Source: Catenaria anguillulae PL171
Taxonomy: Eukaryota; Blastocladiomycota; Blastocladiomycetes; Blastocladiales; Catenariaceae
Reading direction: 5' to 3'
Assembly: GCA_002102555.1 (NCBI GenBank)
Contig: MCFL01000007.1
Span: 558,001-622,000 of the forward strand
Length of the DNA stretch: 64,000 nucleotides
A model generated the notes under the pieces. It was not told where the DNA came from. It did no database searches and worked only from the letters and a program-made list of their open reading frames with translations. The stretch's first letter is position 1. Each line of letters opens with the position of its first letter. Below are positions 45,201 through 57,683 of the stretch, one piece after another. The translations under genes were made by a program, and so were the position numbers.

Positions 45201-48200
45201 CCGGCACTGACACGGAAACAGATGGTGACGAGTGGCAGGCCGCCGCCGGCACTTGCGAAACGATAACTGTGTCGGGATGGGAAAGCGATGCTGCATCCCC
45301 TGCAGCCGCGCTTGAGCGATTGTCGAATGACTCGAGGAACTCCAACAGGCGCAATTGCAGCGGCCTGTGTGACCTGCCCACATCCGTGTTAATCATCTCG
45401 GTCACAGCATCACGAACCTGCGGCCAATCTGGATTCTTGGACGCATGGGTCAATTCCGACACGAGCCACTTGCCGAACTGCAAACTGCTCGGATAGCCGT
45501 ATGCGAGGGTGACTTGCAGGGTAATCACGGCATTCCAATGCTGATGTCCAAGCCGATCCCGGTTCTAGATGTGACAAGGAAGGGGAAGGGGTCAAAGGTG
45601 AGCAGAGCAAGTGAGATCACACGGGAGAAAAAGAAATGCGTACGTTGAACATAATGTTGTTTGCCGCAGTAAACTTGGACCGGGGGAGCATGAGGATTGC
45701 ATCCCAATCCTTGGCCGAAAACTGCATTTCCGAAAACCAACGGACCCACACAATCGCCGCCGATGGATGCATCGGCAAGACCTTGTGTGTGTTGACCAGG
45801 AACGACAAGTAGTTGATGAAGTCGGCGCCTCGCAAAAGGGTGTCGCCAGCGTCCCAGCAATGATGCTTGTACACCTCTTGGCCCTCATCGAACGCAACAA
45901 GTCGTTTGAAGTAGTCTGAGGGAACTGGAGCCCGAGACTCAATCGTGAGTAGAGTCGACAGCGCCGTGATGGGCTTTGATCCGGCAATGGAAGTCGTGCT
46001 GGGATCAGGACCACCCTCGCCTGCTGGCAAGGGCATCGCTCTGACGGTTGATTCGAGTGTTTGCTTTGGTGCAGGAGCGGATGGAGCCAGCGGGGCAGGG
46101 GTGACTGTTGGTGGCGTTGGAGTTGTGTCCGGCGATGGTTTGACAGAGGCAGAATCGGCATGAGCAGATTGTGAGAATGGTGCAATTACAGGAGGTGAGA
46201 TGTCAACGCGGGTGACAGAAACGAAAGTCGGCGTTGCAGCGACCGGTGCAGATCGAGAGATCGATGCAGACTCAGTCGATGCAGCGCCAGCAATAGCATG
46301 CATGGGAGGCGGCAACGTTGGGGCCGCTGTTGAATCACCGACCTTGTCGAGCGCAGCAGGATTGTGCGGGTGAGCCGGGGCTGATTCGAATTCGGATATT
46401 GACACCTGCAACGGGTCGTACAAAGCGTCTTCAAGCGGGGCAAGTGCCTTGAGGGCGTTGGAGCAAAAGTCCTTGTGTCGGTTGGAAGTGGATAAAGTGG
46501 AGCGTATGTCGGCCCAAACAGACAAACGTGGGTGATCCTGGACGTAATGGCCAAGTTGCTTGAGAGCCCACATTTGAATTTTTGCACTGAAAGTCGGAAG
46601 ATTGATCCAAACAGACAGCATGACGGCAAATCGGTGAACGGGGCAAGTGAGGTTGGCGCGCGACTATGTCATGTCGGGCAATATGGGCCAACAAGAATCA
46701 GCATCAAGGAATATCTGTGCAATGGAACAGCACCCGAGCGAGTGAAGAGAATGAACGGACCTCGAACAGCTGTAAAGTGAGCGGTTTCAATCCACCATTA
46801 ACACTGCACATCTCGACCCATTCTCGCTCGGACAAGTGCCCATTTGCGAGCAAATGTACCCACACATAAACCGAACCTGCTGTGATCTTGACCTGAGGAG
46901 CTACCACACGCTTGTAGACTTCGGTCCGTGGCGGCATGGCAGGCGCATACATCGCCGCCAGCTCGTTGTAGGCTGCAACCGATGCGGGCAAAGACACCGC
47001 TATGGATACATTTTGGTCCTTGTTTGGTGCGGTTGGAAGCGATAGCTTGGCGAGAATGTCCTTGGCGGTGAAGGATGGCGCGACGGGTAATAGGCCGGAT
47101 ACGGCTTTGATGAAGATGGGATGAATAGTGCAAACTGACACGATGCTGCGTATAGCCGGCCAACACTGCGAATGCGGGTCGGCTGCTCGGAGGCGATGGA
47201 GCTCGTTGATCGCCCATTCTTTTGTTTTGTTGCCAAAGTGCTTGTCTTTGCACCAAAACGACAAACAGATCGTGAGGCGTTGAAGCTCGTCTGTAAGGTG
47301 GCCACGCATCTTGGGACAAGAGCGGTCAATTACATCCTTTGGTGCGAAAAACATAAGAGGACATCAGCGAACCTCAAATGCCATTTGGGTCACTGGTTGC
47401 ATTAACGACTCGTGCGCACACAATGTTTGCCATTCCGATTCGGTGAGACCCAAATTGGCCAGCAGGTTGAGCCAAACGAAAACACTGCCGTGGGTACGCG
47501 AAATGATACGGTGCAAAACCACTTGGGAAAGGACATCGGTGACGGGTGGTGCATTCGGTGAATGTTGCTGCTTGAGTGACTCGAAACGTTTGATGGCGCC
47601 GGGCGTAGCCATCGACGTGTGCAGGAGCAAGTCGCCGTTGGGGGCTGGAAATTCAGCCATGAGCTCCTGAATTTTGATGTATGGATCGACCATTGATTCA
47701 CAATGCAACCGATCAGTCGCAGTCGAGACGGGTGAACTTGAGGCGGGAGACTGCGCAAGAGGCAAGCACGCAGCAGCGACGGGAGCGGTGTTACGGCCTG
47801 AGCGTGAAATGAGACTGGCGAGGGCCTCTCGTTCCGACAATGGAAGTGCACGGGAAAGCTCCGCAAGCATGTCAAGTTGGCCAAACGAGGCGTAAGCTTG
47901 AGCAATGGCCATTGAATCGTTCGGCTTGGAAGCGGCACGCAGGCGAGCGAGTCGATCGAGCTGCTCGGCTGTTGGTAGAAGCCTCGTCGGGATTGTGGCA
48001 GTGGTGGAGCAGACCCGATTGTCGCAAGAGAGCCAAAACTCGAGCAAGACAAGAATGCGCTCCGATGGCTCACTGGTCAACATGCGCTGTACCCAAGTGC
48101 GGAAACAACGAGGGATGAGTACAGGGGTCGAAAGCATTCAAGAACTCGAGAAAGACGTACATTGTATTGCATGGCCGAGAAGAATGAGCTGAGGGATGAT

Positions 48201-48703
48201 TTCGTTGCAGAAAGGCTCTGGACAATCTCGCAGTGGTTATGCGCTCGCTGAAGTGCAAGAACCCACATGTGCAACTCGGTCAGGTCAACCGGTGTGCCTT
48301 CCGGCCATCGTTTGCCAACCTCCTGACAAACTATCTCGGGTGAGCACTCTGCGACCTTGAGAGCCCGAGTGAGATGGTACAAGCGTAGATTACCCGAGCC
48401 AAATGTCACTGTTTCGCTGGGTTCGCTTGGTTCGCTTCGGCTTGGCCAGACGGCGATCCCGGTCTGGACAGAGATGACCCTTCAGATTGACTTGCGAATG
48501 GCCGAGCACACGGCGGAGCATTTGTCGGGAACCGTGGGGAATGGACCAATTTGCAGCGGTAAAGGCAAAATTGAGGGTCGAAAAATGCGAAGACGAAGGG
48601 ATATTGGCACAGACATGGCTTGCAGCATAAATGCTCGATCGAACGTCGGATGGATGCAAGGCCGGACAGTCGGGAGCGACAAGCAGTTGCGACCCATCGC
48701 CAT
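42230..48703 (-). CDS. Giant modular repeat protein with PPR-like C-terminal helices and one TM
   Basis: Unrecognised, about 1940 aa. Exons (minus): 48703-48161 (perhaps split by a 48-nt intron 48464-48511 that would remove an in-frame TGA at 48482-48484), 48086-47373, 47336-46761, 46663-45644, 45564-45022, 44950-44624, 44539-44228, 44138-43551, 43480-42230. Every exon is a multiple of three, so all introns are phase 0. The N-terminus is Arg/Ser/Leu-rich, like a mitochondrial presequence. Exons share a repeat: an end such as VWVHLLANGHLSEREWVEMC, VWLNLLANLGLTESEWQTLC, VWVRWFSEMQFSAKDWDAIL or YYQWCQLLFTSNPSESEWQ, finishing near FE or FN; the next exon opens with a helical W-rich unit. Pro/Ala/Ser linkers separate units. 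The last exons look PPR-like (LLALLAESRDYGEVFKFYDF), then one TM (YANLFLLMAVGGGTLYV) and an acidic, disordered tail. Confidence 0.75.
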
Positions 48704-49114
48704 CTTGTAATGAGTGTAGACATTGCTCAGAGTATTCTCATCGTAACGCACAGCAGATTCATGGCGATGAATGAGTGCGTCATCCCTCTGATTTGGTTGC
48801 TGTGGGTCACAAAAGTGGGAACATGCCAGAAATCTGGATGGACATTCAGTGGAGAGGCAAGCGGGACTGCCTGACCCTTTCCAGCCGGCGGTGGCGGCGG
48901 GAAACCAGCAGGCCTATTTGTCACCGGGTCGCCACATTGTACTCGTGCCCCCATATGTTCGAAAAGTAATCAGGTTGGTCCTGCCAGGTGTGCTTCATAG
49001 CAACGCCTCACGTGAACTCATGCTTACGATAAGCCTTGTGTCTGCTTGACTGGAGTCCCACTTGACAGTTGGGCATGAAGCTCCTCAACTCGTACAAACA
49101 CTTCAGCATATACA
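48704..49114. other. Divergent intergenic region
   Basis: Upstream of the giant modular gene (-) and FYV7 (+). Short unrelated frames only. Confidence 0.5.
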
Positions 49115-49723
49115 ATGAAAGGCAAAGAAAAGGAAAAGCTCATTCACAACTCCAAGGTGAAGCGGCAATACGCCAAATTGCTCGAAAAGGGCGCCTACGT
49201 CGCTCCAGTATGTGTCAACTGCGTCTCTGCTTTCTCATGTTTTCATCGGCAGTCTATTCACCAAACCACCCAACATCGGTTCGGTCATGTCGCTGTATAG
49301 CCACCATCGTACACCAACAATGATGACGATTCCACGTCTGCCGCGGCCTTGACAAAGCCATCTGGACCTGCAAAACGGCCAATGCCATCCCGCAGCATAC
49401 CCACCTCCAGCAACCCAAAGGCAAACAAAGCCAAAGCCAAGCACGGATCATCAGAAGCGCCGGCCAAATCGGCCAAACCCAACCCGTTTGCCAAAGCCCT
49501 GGCCGAGGCCGAGCGGATTCGCGAGGAGCGCAAGCGCGAAGCAGAGGAGCGGCTACGCCAAAAGCAGGAGATTGGCCTGGCCAAGCGGGCGGCCAAGGAG
49601 AAGCGGTCGACACATGCCAGCGTGTTCCACAAGAAGAATGCGCGCGGGCAGCCCAATATGAAGAGTCGAATGGATTTGTTGCTGGACAAGTTGCAGGCGG
49701 ACGCGGCCCTGGGAAAGCTGTGA
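49115..49723 (+). CDS. FYV7: rRNA-processing protein FYV7-like
   Basis: Small basic nucleolar protein of the Fyv7/CCDC59 family, needed for 35S pre-rRNA processing in yeast. Exons 49115-49207 and 49301-49723 give 171 aa; the phases close. N-terminal KVKRQYAKLLEKGAYV matches the family's Y.KLL..G signature. The long basic helix RIREERKREAEERLRQKQE and C-terminal HKKNARGQPNMKSRMDLLLD are typical. Charged coiled coil covers about residues 95-140. Frame intact. Confidence 0.85.
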
Positions 49724-50098
49724 TTGCCTCCCTTCCCTACTGTACATATACATGCATGCATCCGAAGGCCCAAATCCTTCCAGTTCTCAAACAGAAGACA
49801 ACATATGGCGACTGCCCATGAGAGGCGTCGTGAACTGAATGTGTAGCAAACAGCCGTGTATACTGTCACAACAGATTCGGTGAGTTGGGCTTGGCAGGGA
49901 AGTGCAAGTAAATGGCGTTGGGGAACGTGCCGCGAATGCTCGCCTGCGTCTGCGTTTGGGATGGTAGAATGGGAAATGAATAGCGGCTAAATAAGAAAAC
50001 GACACATAGAACAAGGTGTTGTAAAAATCTCAAAAGGAAACAATGCTGCTACTTTGCCAGTGCACGCGCCCAAACCGACGCTTGCCTGCCACCAATCT
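49724..50098. other. Intergenic, convergent 3' ends
   Basis: Lies between the FYV7 stop (+) and the PUF60 stop (-). No coding signal seen. Confidence 0.55.
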
Positions 50099-52049
50099 TC
50101 ACGCTTCATACTCGCCATTCTCAAACTTGGACAACGAGTACTCACCTGCAGCAACCAATCGCCCACCAAAGAAGCGGCCATTCATAACCTTTTCGGCCGC
50201 TTCACGCTCTACAATGACACACGGGAAATCATCGGGTGTGAGCGAAACCAAGGAAGGGTCGCCAAGATGCAACCGCACTGAGAAAGCCGCACATACCTGC
50301 AACACTCTCATACAAAACAAATACCCTGACACCAGACTCCTTGCCGTCGCTACCTACAACCATGGCCGAATTCACATGAATGACCACATCCTTGATCTTG
50401 CCATACTTGCCGCACTCTTCGAGTACATCCTCCTTGAGATATTCATCCACGTCGTCGGGCCCGACCATGTTGCGCATGAGCAGCACGGCCGACGCAGGTT
50501 CCGGAATCACCTTGGGAAGTACAGGCTTAGGCCCCGCCGGCAAGGGCGGAAGTGAAGCACGCGGACGTGGGAAACGAGACAAGGCACCCATACCCTCAGG
50601 GAACGGCCCGCCCACGAGCGTGGCCGTCACGTACAGCATTTCGTCGGGCGTGTTTTCGTATGCGAGGCGGTTGAGATAGCGCACGGCAGCGTTGGCTTGA
50701 GATTCAGTGGCATACTCTGCAAAACCGTAGCCCTTGTGGCGGAATGTGAGAATGTCAGGCTGCGAAGCATCATATTCAAAATGACACGGGTTAGTGTTGC
50801 CAATCGGTGATTACCAGATGAAGGCAATCATAGCGTACGCAGAGAGAAAAGTTTTCCAAGGTGCCAAAGGGCTCAAACAACTCGCGCATATCTTCTTCTG
50901 TGAGTAATGGGTGAACGTTGGCAAAGTAGATCCGGTTGGGAAGCTTGGCAGAGAAATGGCGCCAGATATGTTCATTGAACGCATTGGTATGATTCACTTT
51001 GAGCGGGCTGTGACGACGGTTGATGATGATGTCAGGTCTGGTCAGCGGATTGCGAAAAAAAAAAAAAAACATGCGGTCGAAGAAAGAAAAAGCGTACCGG
51101 CCCTCCAACTCAAACCCATTCATGTACACAATCGAACCCATCGCCGACTCTGGAGCATCAAACTCAATAAAGCACCAACCCTTGTGAGTATTGAGATCGA
51201 CATCCCTTGTCATGCTCAGTTCCTTGACGTAGCCGAATCGCGAAAACACGGCCCTCACGGTCTGCTCCGAAACCGACTGCGGAATGTTGCCGACATAAAT
51301 CCGGTTGATAGTGCGGTTAATCACTGGTGTTACAAGTGCAGCAGGCTTTCGGTCAATGGGTGCGCGGCGCGCCGCAGAGGGCGGGCCAGGCGAGTACCCG
51401 CGGTGCGAAGGAGGTGGGGGAGACCGGGAGTAGCCACGCGGAGGAGGGGGAGGAGAGCGAGAGTACCCGCGAGGGCGACGGCCATAGTAGGGCGGAGGGG
51501 ACCGCGACCGAGAGTAGCCCCGACCACGAGGTGGAGGGGAACGAGAGTACCCGCGCCCGCGCATTGGTGGAGGCGGGGAGCGGGAGTATCCACGTGGGCG
51601 GCGGCGGCCGTAGTATCCAGGCGACCGCGACCGCGAGCGAGATGGATACCTGCCACGCGGACGGGGTGGCGGCGAGCGACTGCGGCCCGGGTAGTAGCCG
51701 TAGGGCGAGCCAGCGGGCGAAAGTGAAGTGCGGTGGCGGGACCTCGGGCGCTCGTCTTCATGGCCATCTTGGAAACGGTCTTCACCGCGTGGGCGTGGAT
51801 CACGGCCGTCACGGCTGTGTGGGCGTGAATCACGGCTGCGCGGACGTTCGCGTGAATGGTCGCGCGGCGGCGGGACGGCATGAGGCTCACTGGGAGACAT
51901 TGGATGGTCGGCGGGAAGTGCCTTGGTCTTGATGGACACTGGGCAGGGGCCGGCGGCGGGTTGCGCTTGAAGGCCGTGGTGACGAGGGCGGCATAGTCCC
52001 TTGCAGCACGCAAGCGCATGAGCTGGTCGTCAGTCAAATCTACAGACAT
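50099..52049 (-). CDS. PUF60: Poly(U)-binding splicing factor PUF60-like
   Basis: Pre-mRNA splicing factor with two RRMs and a C-terminal UHM domain. N-terminal DLTDDQLMRLRAARDYAALV aligns with the PUF60 N-helix. Then an RS/RGY-rich region (SRSPPPRGRGYSRSRSPPPY), RRM1 (NRIYVGNIPQSVSEQTVRAV, KGWCFIEF), RRM2 (NRIYFANVHPLLTEEDM, KGYGFAEY), and UHM (RNMVGPDDVDEYLKEDVLEE, AAEKVMNGRFFGGRLVAA). Exons 52049-51098, 51037-50839, 50759-50297, 50208-50099 (574 aa after restoring one base near 51945). The start could be upstream in the same frame (52064, 52091 or 52241). The last exon contains GTGAGT, but the C-terminus GEYSLSKFENGEYEA reads like PUF60, so I treat it as coding. Confidence 0.92.
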
Positions 52050-52488
52050 GGCTGGAGGCGGCATTTGGCAGTGCGGGGGACATTTCATGGACTCGATGAG
52101 ACTTGACTTGTATCCGTCTCTTTCGTCAAGAAGAAGTTTGTAAAATGGAGAGGGCCTGAGGCCTTGAGATGGGACAGGCAGAAGCTTGCCGATCATGGAT
52201 GGAATGTCGCAACGTGACAGTTTGTTTCTTTCTTTCACCATTCTAAACTCTTCTCACGTCACGTCCACACCTCTCTCTCACACGCGTTACGCGTGGCGAT
52301 GACACCAAATGCTGTTCGATCGAACGGAGAGACAGCCATAAACGACTCGATCCACCCGTTGAATGAAAGTAGCCCCTGCCCACCCCCTCTCTCCTTGCAA
52401 TACAAGAAACAGCAATAGATCACGACGACCCAAGTGTGCACAAGAAAGCATACGGCCTGCTCGTTCCAACATATCAAACTCGCCAACC
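52050..52488. other. Divergent intergenic region
   Basis: Upstream of PUF60 (-) and the KIN1/MARK-like kinase (+). In part it may be the true 5' coding end of PUF60 (open to 52241). Confidence 0.5.
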
Positions 52489-54850
52489 ATGTCGCCACCA
52501 GGCCAAATCCAAGGAACCCCCGTGTCGACAGCAGCCCATCCGCTTGCACATTCACCTCCCCACTCGCGACCGGGCTCGCCTGTGAAGCGTTCCTCATCCG
52601 AGCCATTCGAGTCATGGCTTGATTCCTTCATCGTGGCCAGCACGTCGCTGGACGACTACCGTACGATAAAGACGCTGGGACAGGGCACCTTTGGCAAGGT
52701 CAAACTCGCAGAGCATCTCGAATCGGGTAGAAAGGTTTGCACTCGGCCGTTTCGGGAACGGTCATTGCCCTCGCCTATCGCTGACGCTCTCTTTTAGGTC
52801 GCTATCAAATACATTGAAAAGGCCAACATCAAAACTCCCAAGCAAAAGGCAAGTGTCAAGCGCGAAGTCCGCTTGCTCAAACTCCTTCGGCACCCAAACA
52901 TTGTCAATGTTTACGACGTCATTGAAACGCACGACTGCATTTCCATCATCATGGAATACATTCCGAATCTCGAGTTGTTCGAGCACATTGTCAAGAACCA
53001 TCACCTGTCCGAGGCAGAGGCGCGCAAGTATATGCAGCAAATTGTGTCGGCGCTCGAGTACTGCCATCATGTACGCACCCACACCGTCGCGTCCACCAAT
53101 CACAACCGTGAGCCTGCCTGACCCTTCCGCGTTCACCGTTACGCTTTAATAGCATTGCGTCATTCATCGGGATTTGAAACCAGAAAATCTGCTCTTGGAC
53201 GCCGACATGAATGTCAAGCTGATCGACTTTGGATTTGTCAACACCTTTGACGGCCAAAGTGCGCTCGACACATTTTGTGGCTCCCCATTCTATGCGAGCC
53301 CACAAATGATTCGCGGAATCACCTACTACGGCCCGGAAAGCGATGTCTGGTCTTTGGGTGTTGTTCTCTTTGCCATGCTGAGCGGTCGATTGCCCTTCGA
53401 TGCCGAGGACATGAAGGCACTCTATGATCGGATCGCGTCTGGCGTCTTCAAGTGTCCATCTCACTTTTCGGCTGATGCCATCGACTTGATCCGACACATG
53501 CTTGTCGTTTCTCCCAAGGATCGCTTCAACATTTCAAACGTCAAGAGCCACCCATGGATGCAATGGCAATCCGCTCCGCCCTCATTGCAGCGCGGTACTC
53601 ACGTGGAGTCTTTGACACGCCCTTTGGCCCCGTTGCAGCCGCGGCTCATGGAGGCGATTCGTTCGTTTGGGTTCACGGCAACAGATATTACGACGGCGCT
53701 CAACCAACCGCACATCCGCCACCCGATCGTTGGCTACTACCGATTGCTTTTCACTGCTGACGAGGTCATGACTGGTGTCAGACTTTCGACCGATTCGCAC
53801 TATGGCAGCTCGGCAACTGTTCAGGCGAGCAGCAGCCAGCAGTTTGCGAGCCCAGTGTCCACGTCGCTGGCATCGTCCACGACGCCTGTCGAGTTGGAAT
53901 CACCTCGCGAACACATTCCCTGCTATGAGCCAGAAAGGTGCAAAACCCCGACACCCCGCGCAGCCAGCCCCAGCCCGGGTACACCTGCTCGCTCTGGCAC
54001 GCCTGCCCGTTCTGGCACTCCTCATGCTGCATGGAATGGGCCATCGACACCAGTCAAGTCGCCACGCTCGCGCCAATATACCCACGACACGCCAACTCGT
54101 GAGCACCCACTTCGATACGCAACTCCAGGCTCTGGCACACCCGTCAAGCCGATCTCATCTTTAGCCGTCCGTGTTCAAGGCATATTCTCTGGCAACCATG
54201 GCGGATCCCGACCCTCGTCGCCTGCGTGCCACACGTCCCACTCTACCCCCGTCGCGTCTCCATCGCGTTCAGGAGCATCATCGCCAACTCCCACGAGCCC
54301 CACATCGTCATCTGTTCCGCTCGTTCAGTCTCAGCGTCAGCAGCACCACGCAGCTTCACATTCAGCCCCATACACGTACCCAGTAGCCGCATCTGTACAC
54401 GTGGCACACCCAGTCTCCCCGACCACTGCACCACACGTACCGCCTTATGCGCATCAGCAAGTTGTAAACCCGCACTCCGTTGTTCAATCTCGCTTTGGAT
54501 TCAGCACGTTCGTTGATCTCGGACTCAATGTTGTCATCACCAACCATTCGGGGCCCGCACTCCAACACGCCGTTGACGTGGCATTGCGTACCACAAGCGC
54601 CAGCTTTGAATGGCGCAGCATGCATCTCGTCAAGTGTGAATTGGGGCACTGGCAGTTTGATTTGCAGCTCTATGTGATGCCGCACGAATACATCCCGGCC
54701 CACCTGATTCAAGGTCTTGGCACGGGATATCATGGTGGCATGACGTGGTTGTCGGCGCAGATTTCAATCAATGCCAAGGGATCCGAGATGGAAGAGTTTG
54801 TCTTGAACCAAATCAAGCGCGTGTTGGATGAGATGAATCACCAAGGTTGA
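52489..54850 (+). CDS. KIN1/MARK-like Ser/Thr kinase with UBA-like and KA1 domains
   Basis: CAMKL-group kinase of polarity, cell-wall or microtubule control. Three exons (52489-52734, 52798-53070, 53153-54850) give 738 aa. Kinase domain about residues 61-315: LGQGTFGKVKLAE (P-loop), VAIKYIEK (ATP-site Lys), VIHRDLKPENLLL (catalytic loop), VKLIDFGF (DFG), CGSPFYASPQMIRG and SDVWSLGVVLFAMLSGRLPF. The APE position reads SPQ. A UBA-like segment (FGFTATDITTALNQP) follows, then a long Ser/Thr/Pro linker with TP repeats, and a C-terminal KA1 domain (HWQFDLQLYVMPHEYIP) at about 620-735 that likely binds acidic membrane. Frame intact. MARK, KIN1/2 and Nim1-like assignments are all possible. Confidence 0.92.
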
Positions 54851-55756
54851 CAGGTTCTTCGGAGTACGGATGTTGTTCGTAGTACGGGTGGAGCATGGAG
54901 CAGTATCCTCGGTCGTCGGTTTGGCCACGGTCAGCAATTCATAGCTCGTCATGCAGACCGGAGGTGGCATAATCTGTTAGCGTACATATCCTTATTCTTT
55001 TTCCGTATCATTGAAGTACTGCTTGGTTCTGTGTCTGTCCACCTTCATTGTTGCTTGTGAAAAGCAATCCTTCATCGCCGACCAGACCTGGGGTGCGTCG
55101 GTCGTTCATTTCTTCCTTTCCCCTCTGCGACCCTGTAATAAATACCATCTACTTGCGTTCATATGCTTTCCCTCCTGATGCGAATATCCTCCAACGCAAG
55201 CTCGCTGGAGCATGTCCTGGGCTTGAATCGGGATGTCTGCTTGCATGCAAGAGCGGAAAAATGACGGAAAAAAAGAAAACTCATGTCCGCCGATCGTCCA
55301 CTGCGCGCCTTGCCGATCTCTATCATGAGCCTGAGCCGACGGATTTTTGTTCGCAACCCTTTTCGTCAGCAAAACCGCGTTTACTGAATGGCGGCCAAGA
55401 AGGCCGGATTTCTGACGGGTTTCCAGGCTCGATTATACCGTCAACCGTAATTTGAAATGTTGTCACCTTTTCCCATGATTGAGTCCGCCAAAAGCATTTA
55501 ACCGGCGTGAATGAAAGCGTTTGCAATGCCGATTGCAAAGCCTTGAACGCGGACCCGACGGATGAGTGAATCGGACTTTCGGCAGCTGTCAATGCAACCG
55601 CACCGGTACCAAAGGACACCTACTTAAATTTCAAGTCACCCCCGACCCGTGCTTCCCTCCCTGCTGCCAACAGCTCCTATCCCATGCACATGAAGGCCGG
55701 CTGAATGCATATCTCGTTGAGCCATTACGTCCCTCTGCTGCCAATAAACCATCACC
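54851..55756. other. Intergenic, no gene seen
   Basis: Lies between the kinase stop and the P450 start, both plus strand. It must hold the kinase 3' region and the P450 promoter. Short frames only; none recognised. Confidence 0.5.
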
Positions 55757-57683
55757 ATGCCTGTCCTTGAAAACCTACTCGGCACCTTGAGCCTCAACGC
55801 CGAGGGCCTCGCCCAACTCAAGTCGCACCTCGAGTCGATCGACCAGGAGCAGGCCACCAAGTTGGCCATCACCGCCGTTCCTATTGCGCTTGCCGCGATT
55901 CCCGCGTACACGGCCGCAAAGTTTGCGTACAACATTGCCAAGGCCAAGTCCATTGAAAGCCAACTCATCTCTGGGCCCACACCCATGCCCTACGATAAGG
56001 ACTCGTGGCACCCGCTCTGGGGCGTCGGCCAGCTGTTTTCCGAAAAGTCGCCTACTCGCGCGCTCGGTTATCTCCACGACAAGCTCGGCCCGGTTGTAGT
56101 TTGGCGTGCGCTTCATCGTGTGAGTCTGTCAATTGCCGGTATGTTGCGAAATCAATGTGGGAACAACGGAGGGAACGGTTGGGCTGACTGTATGGGAGAG
56201 TTTCCAATAGACCCCAAGCTCGCTCAGCTCGTGATTGGCAAGCTCAACCTGCCCAAGAACGACTACGAATCGGTCAAGGAATTGCTGGGCGAGTCGGTTC
56301 TGACGAGCAACGGCGCCGAGTGGCATCGCAAGGTATACCATTTTTTGACTGCAGTATTCTGGACCCAATGACGCGTCACACTGACCGCTGACGTGCCCTT
56401 TGACAAACAGAGGAAGGCCGTCAACCCGGCTTTCAAGGTTTCCTTCTTGAAGGAAGTGCTCGCGCCTGCCGTCGTCGATCGCACCAACGTCATGTTTGAC
56501 GTGCTGTTCCCCAAAGCTCCGGAGGGTGTGCCCATGAACCTCATGGAAGCCTTCTCCAAGATTACACTTGACGGTACACATGTTTTTGTTCATCGTCGCC
56601 ATGTGGATCTCATGCTAATGCATTGTTTTTCCTTCACAGTGATCGGTCTCGCGGGTTTTGACTACGACTTTGGTTTCGCTTCCTCGGCCACCTTTGATGA
56701 GGGCCTGTCGGCCATGGTTCTCAACGTCCTTGAGGAGCCCAACCTTCGCTCGGTCAACCCGTTGCGCAAGTATTACAAGGTCCGCGAAGCCATGCAATAC
56801 TCGCGCGACTTGGCCAACTTCAAGGCCTTGAGTCGCAAAGTCATTCGTGAAGCTCGTGCCCGTCAAGCTCGCAACCCCGACTCTGTCAAGCCAACGTCTA
56901 TTATTGGATTGTTGTTGCAGCAGTCTGATTTGACTGATGAGGAGCTCTTGAACGAGGTTCGTGCGCTCTTGCCGCCCCTCGTCACTCCGCCTCACAAGTT
57001 TTCCTCTAACCTCGCCCGGGTTGTCTGAATGCCAGGTCAACACCTTCCTCTTTGCCGGCCACGAAACGTCTGCCTCGACGCTCAGCTTCATGTTCATTGC
57101 CCTCGACGCCTACCCAGATGCCAAGGCCAAGCTGATTGCTGAGATTGACGAGGTGCTCGGCGGCCGCGATCCGACGTTTGAGGACCTCTCCAAGTTCAAG
57201 TACCTGACGGCCGTCATGAAGGAAACCCTCCGCTTCTTCCCCATTGGCTGGGCCACAGCACGTATCACGACGGAAACCACCCAACTCGGCGACTACTCGA
57301 TCCCGCCCAACACGCCCATTCTCGTCGACTACGTCGCGCTTCACCGCAATCCAGCCGTGTGGGACCGCCCGCTCGAGTTTCTCCCCGAGCGGTTCCTCAA
57401 TACAAGCAGCAGCGGCGACGGGCCTTCGGACACGCTAGACGAGAAGGCGACGGGCAGCACGCCATACTCGTATTTGCCATTCAGTGGTGGCAACCGCATT
57501 TGCGCGGGCAAGTCATTTGCCGAGATTGAGATCAAGCTTCTCATGGCCATGATGGTGCAAAAGTACCAGTGGAAGGTGCAGCGGCCAGAGTCGTGGAAGG
57601 ATCGCCCGTTCCATGACTTGTACAAGGACGGGACGACATTGCGTCCGCTTCCGCACATGGTTTGGATTGCGCCTCGTCATTAA
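55757..57683 (+). CDS. Cytochrome P450 monooxygenase
   Basis: Membrane-anchored haem-thiolate monooxygenase. Five exons (55757-56138, 56211-56332, 56411-56573, 56640-56956, 57036-57683) give 543 aa, a usual fungal P450 size. A hydrophobic N-terminal anchor covers about residues 36-58. C-helix AEWHRKRKAVNPAF, I-helix AGHETSAST, K-helix ExxR as KETLR, the PERF-like ERFLNTS, and the Cys-ligand loop FSGGNRICAGKSFAE are all present, so it looks active. The third intron (56574-56639, 66 nt) is a multiple of three without a stop. The family resembles CYP3/CYP4-type enzymes, but I cannot name the CYP family or substrate. No neighbouring biosynthetic genes. Confidence 0.95.
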
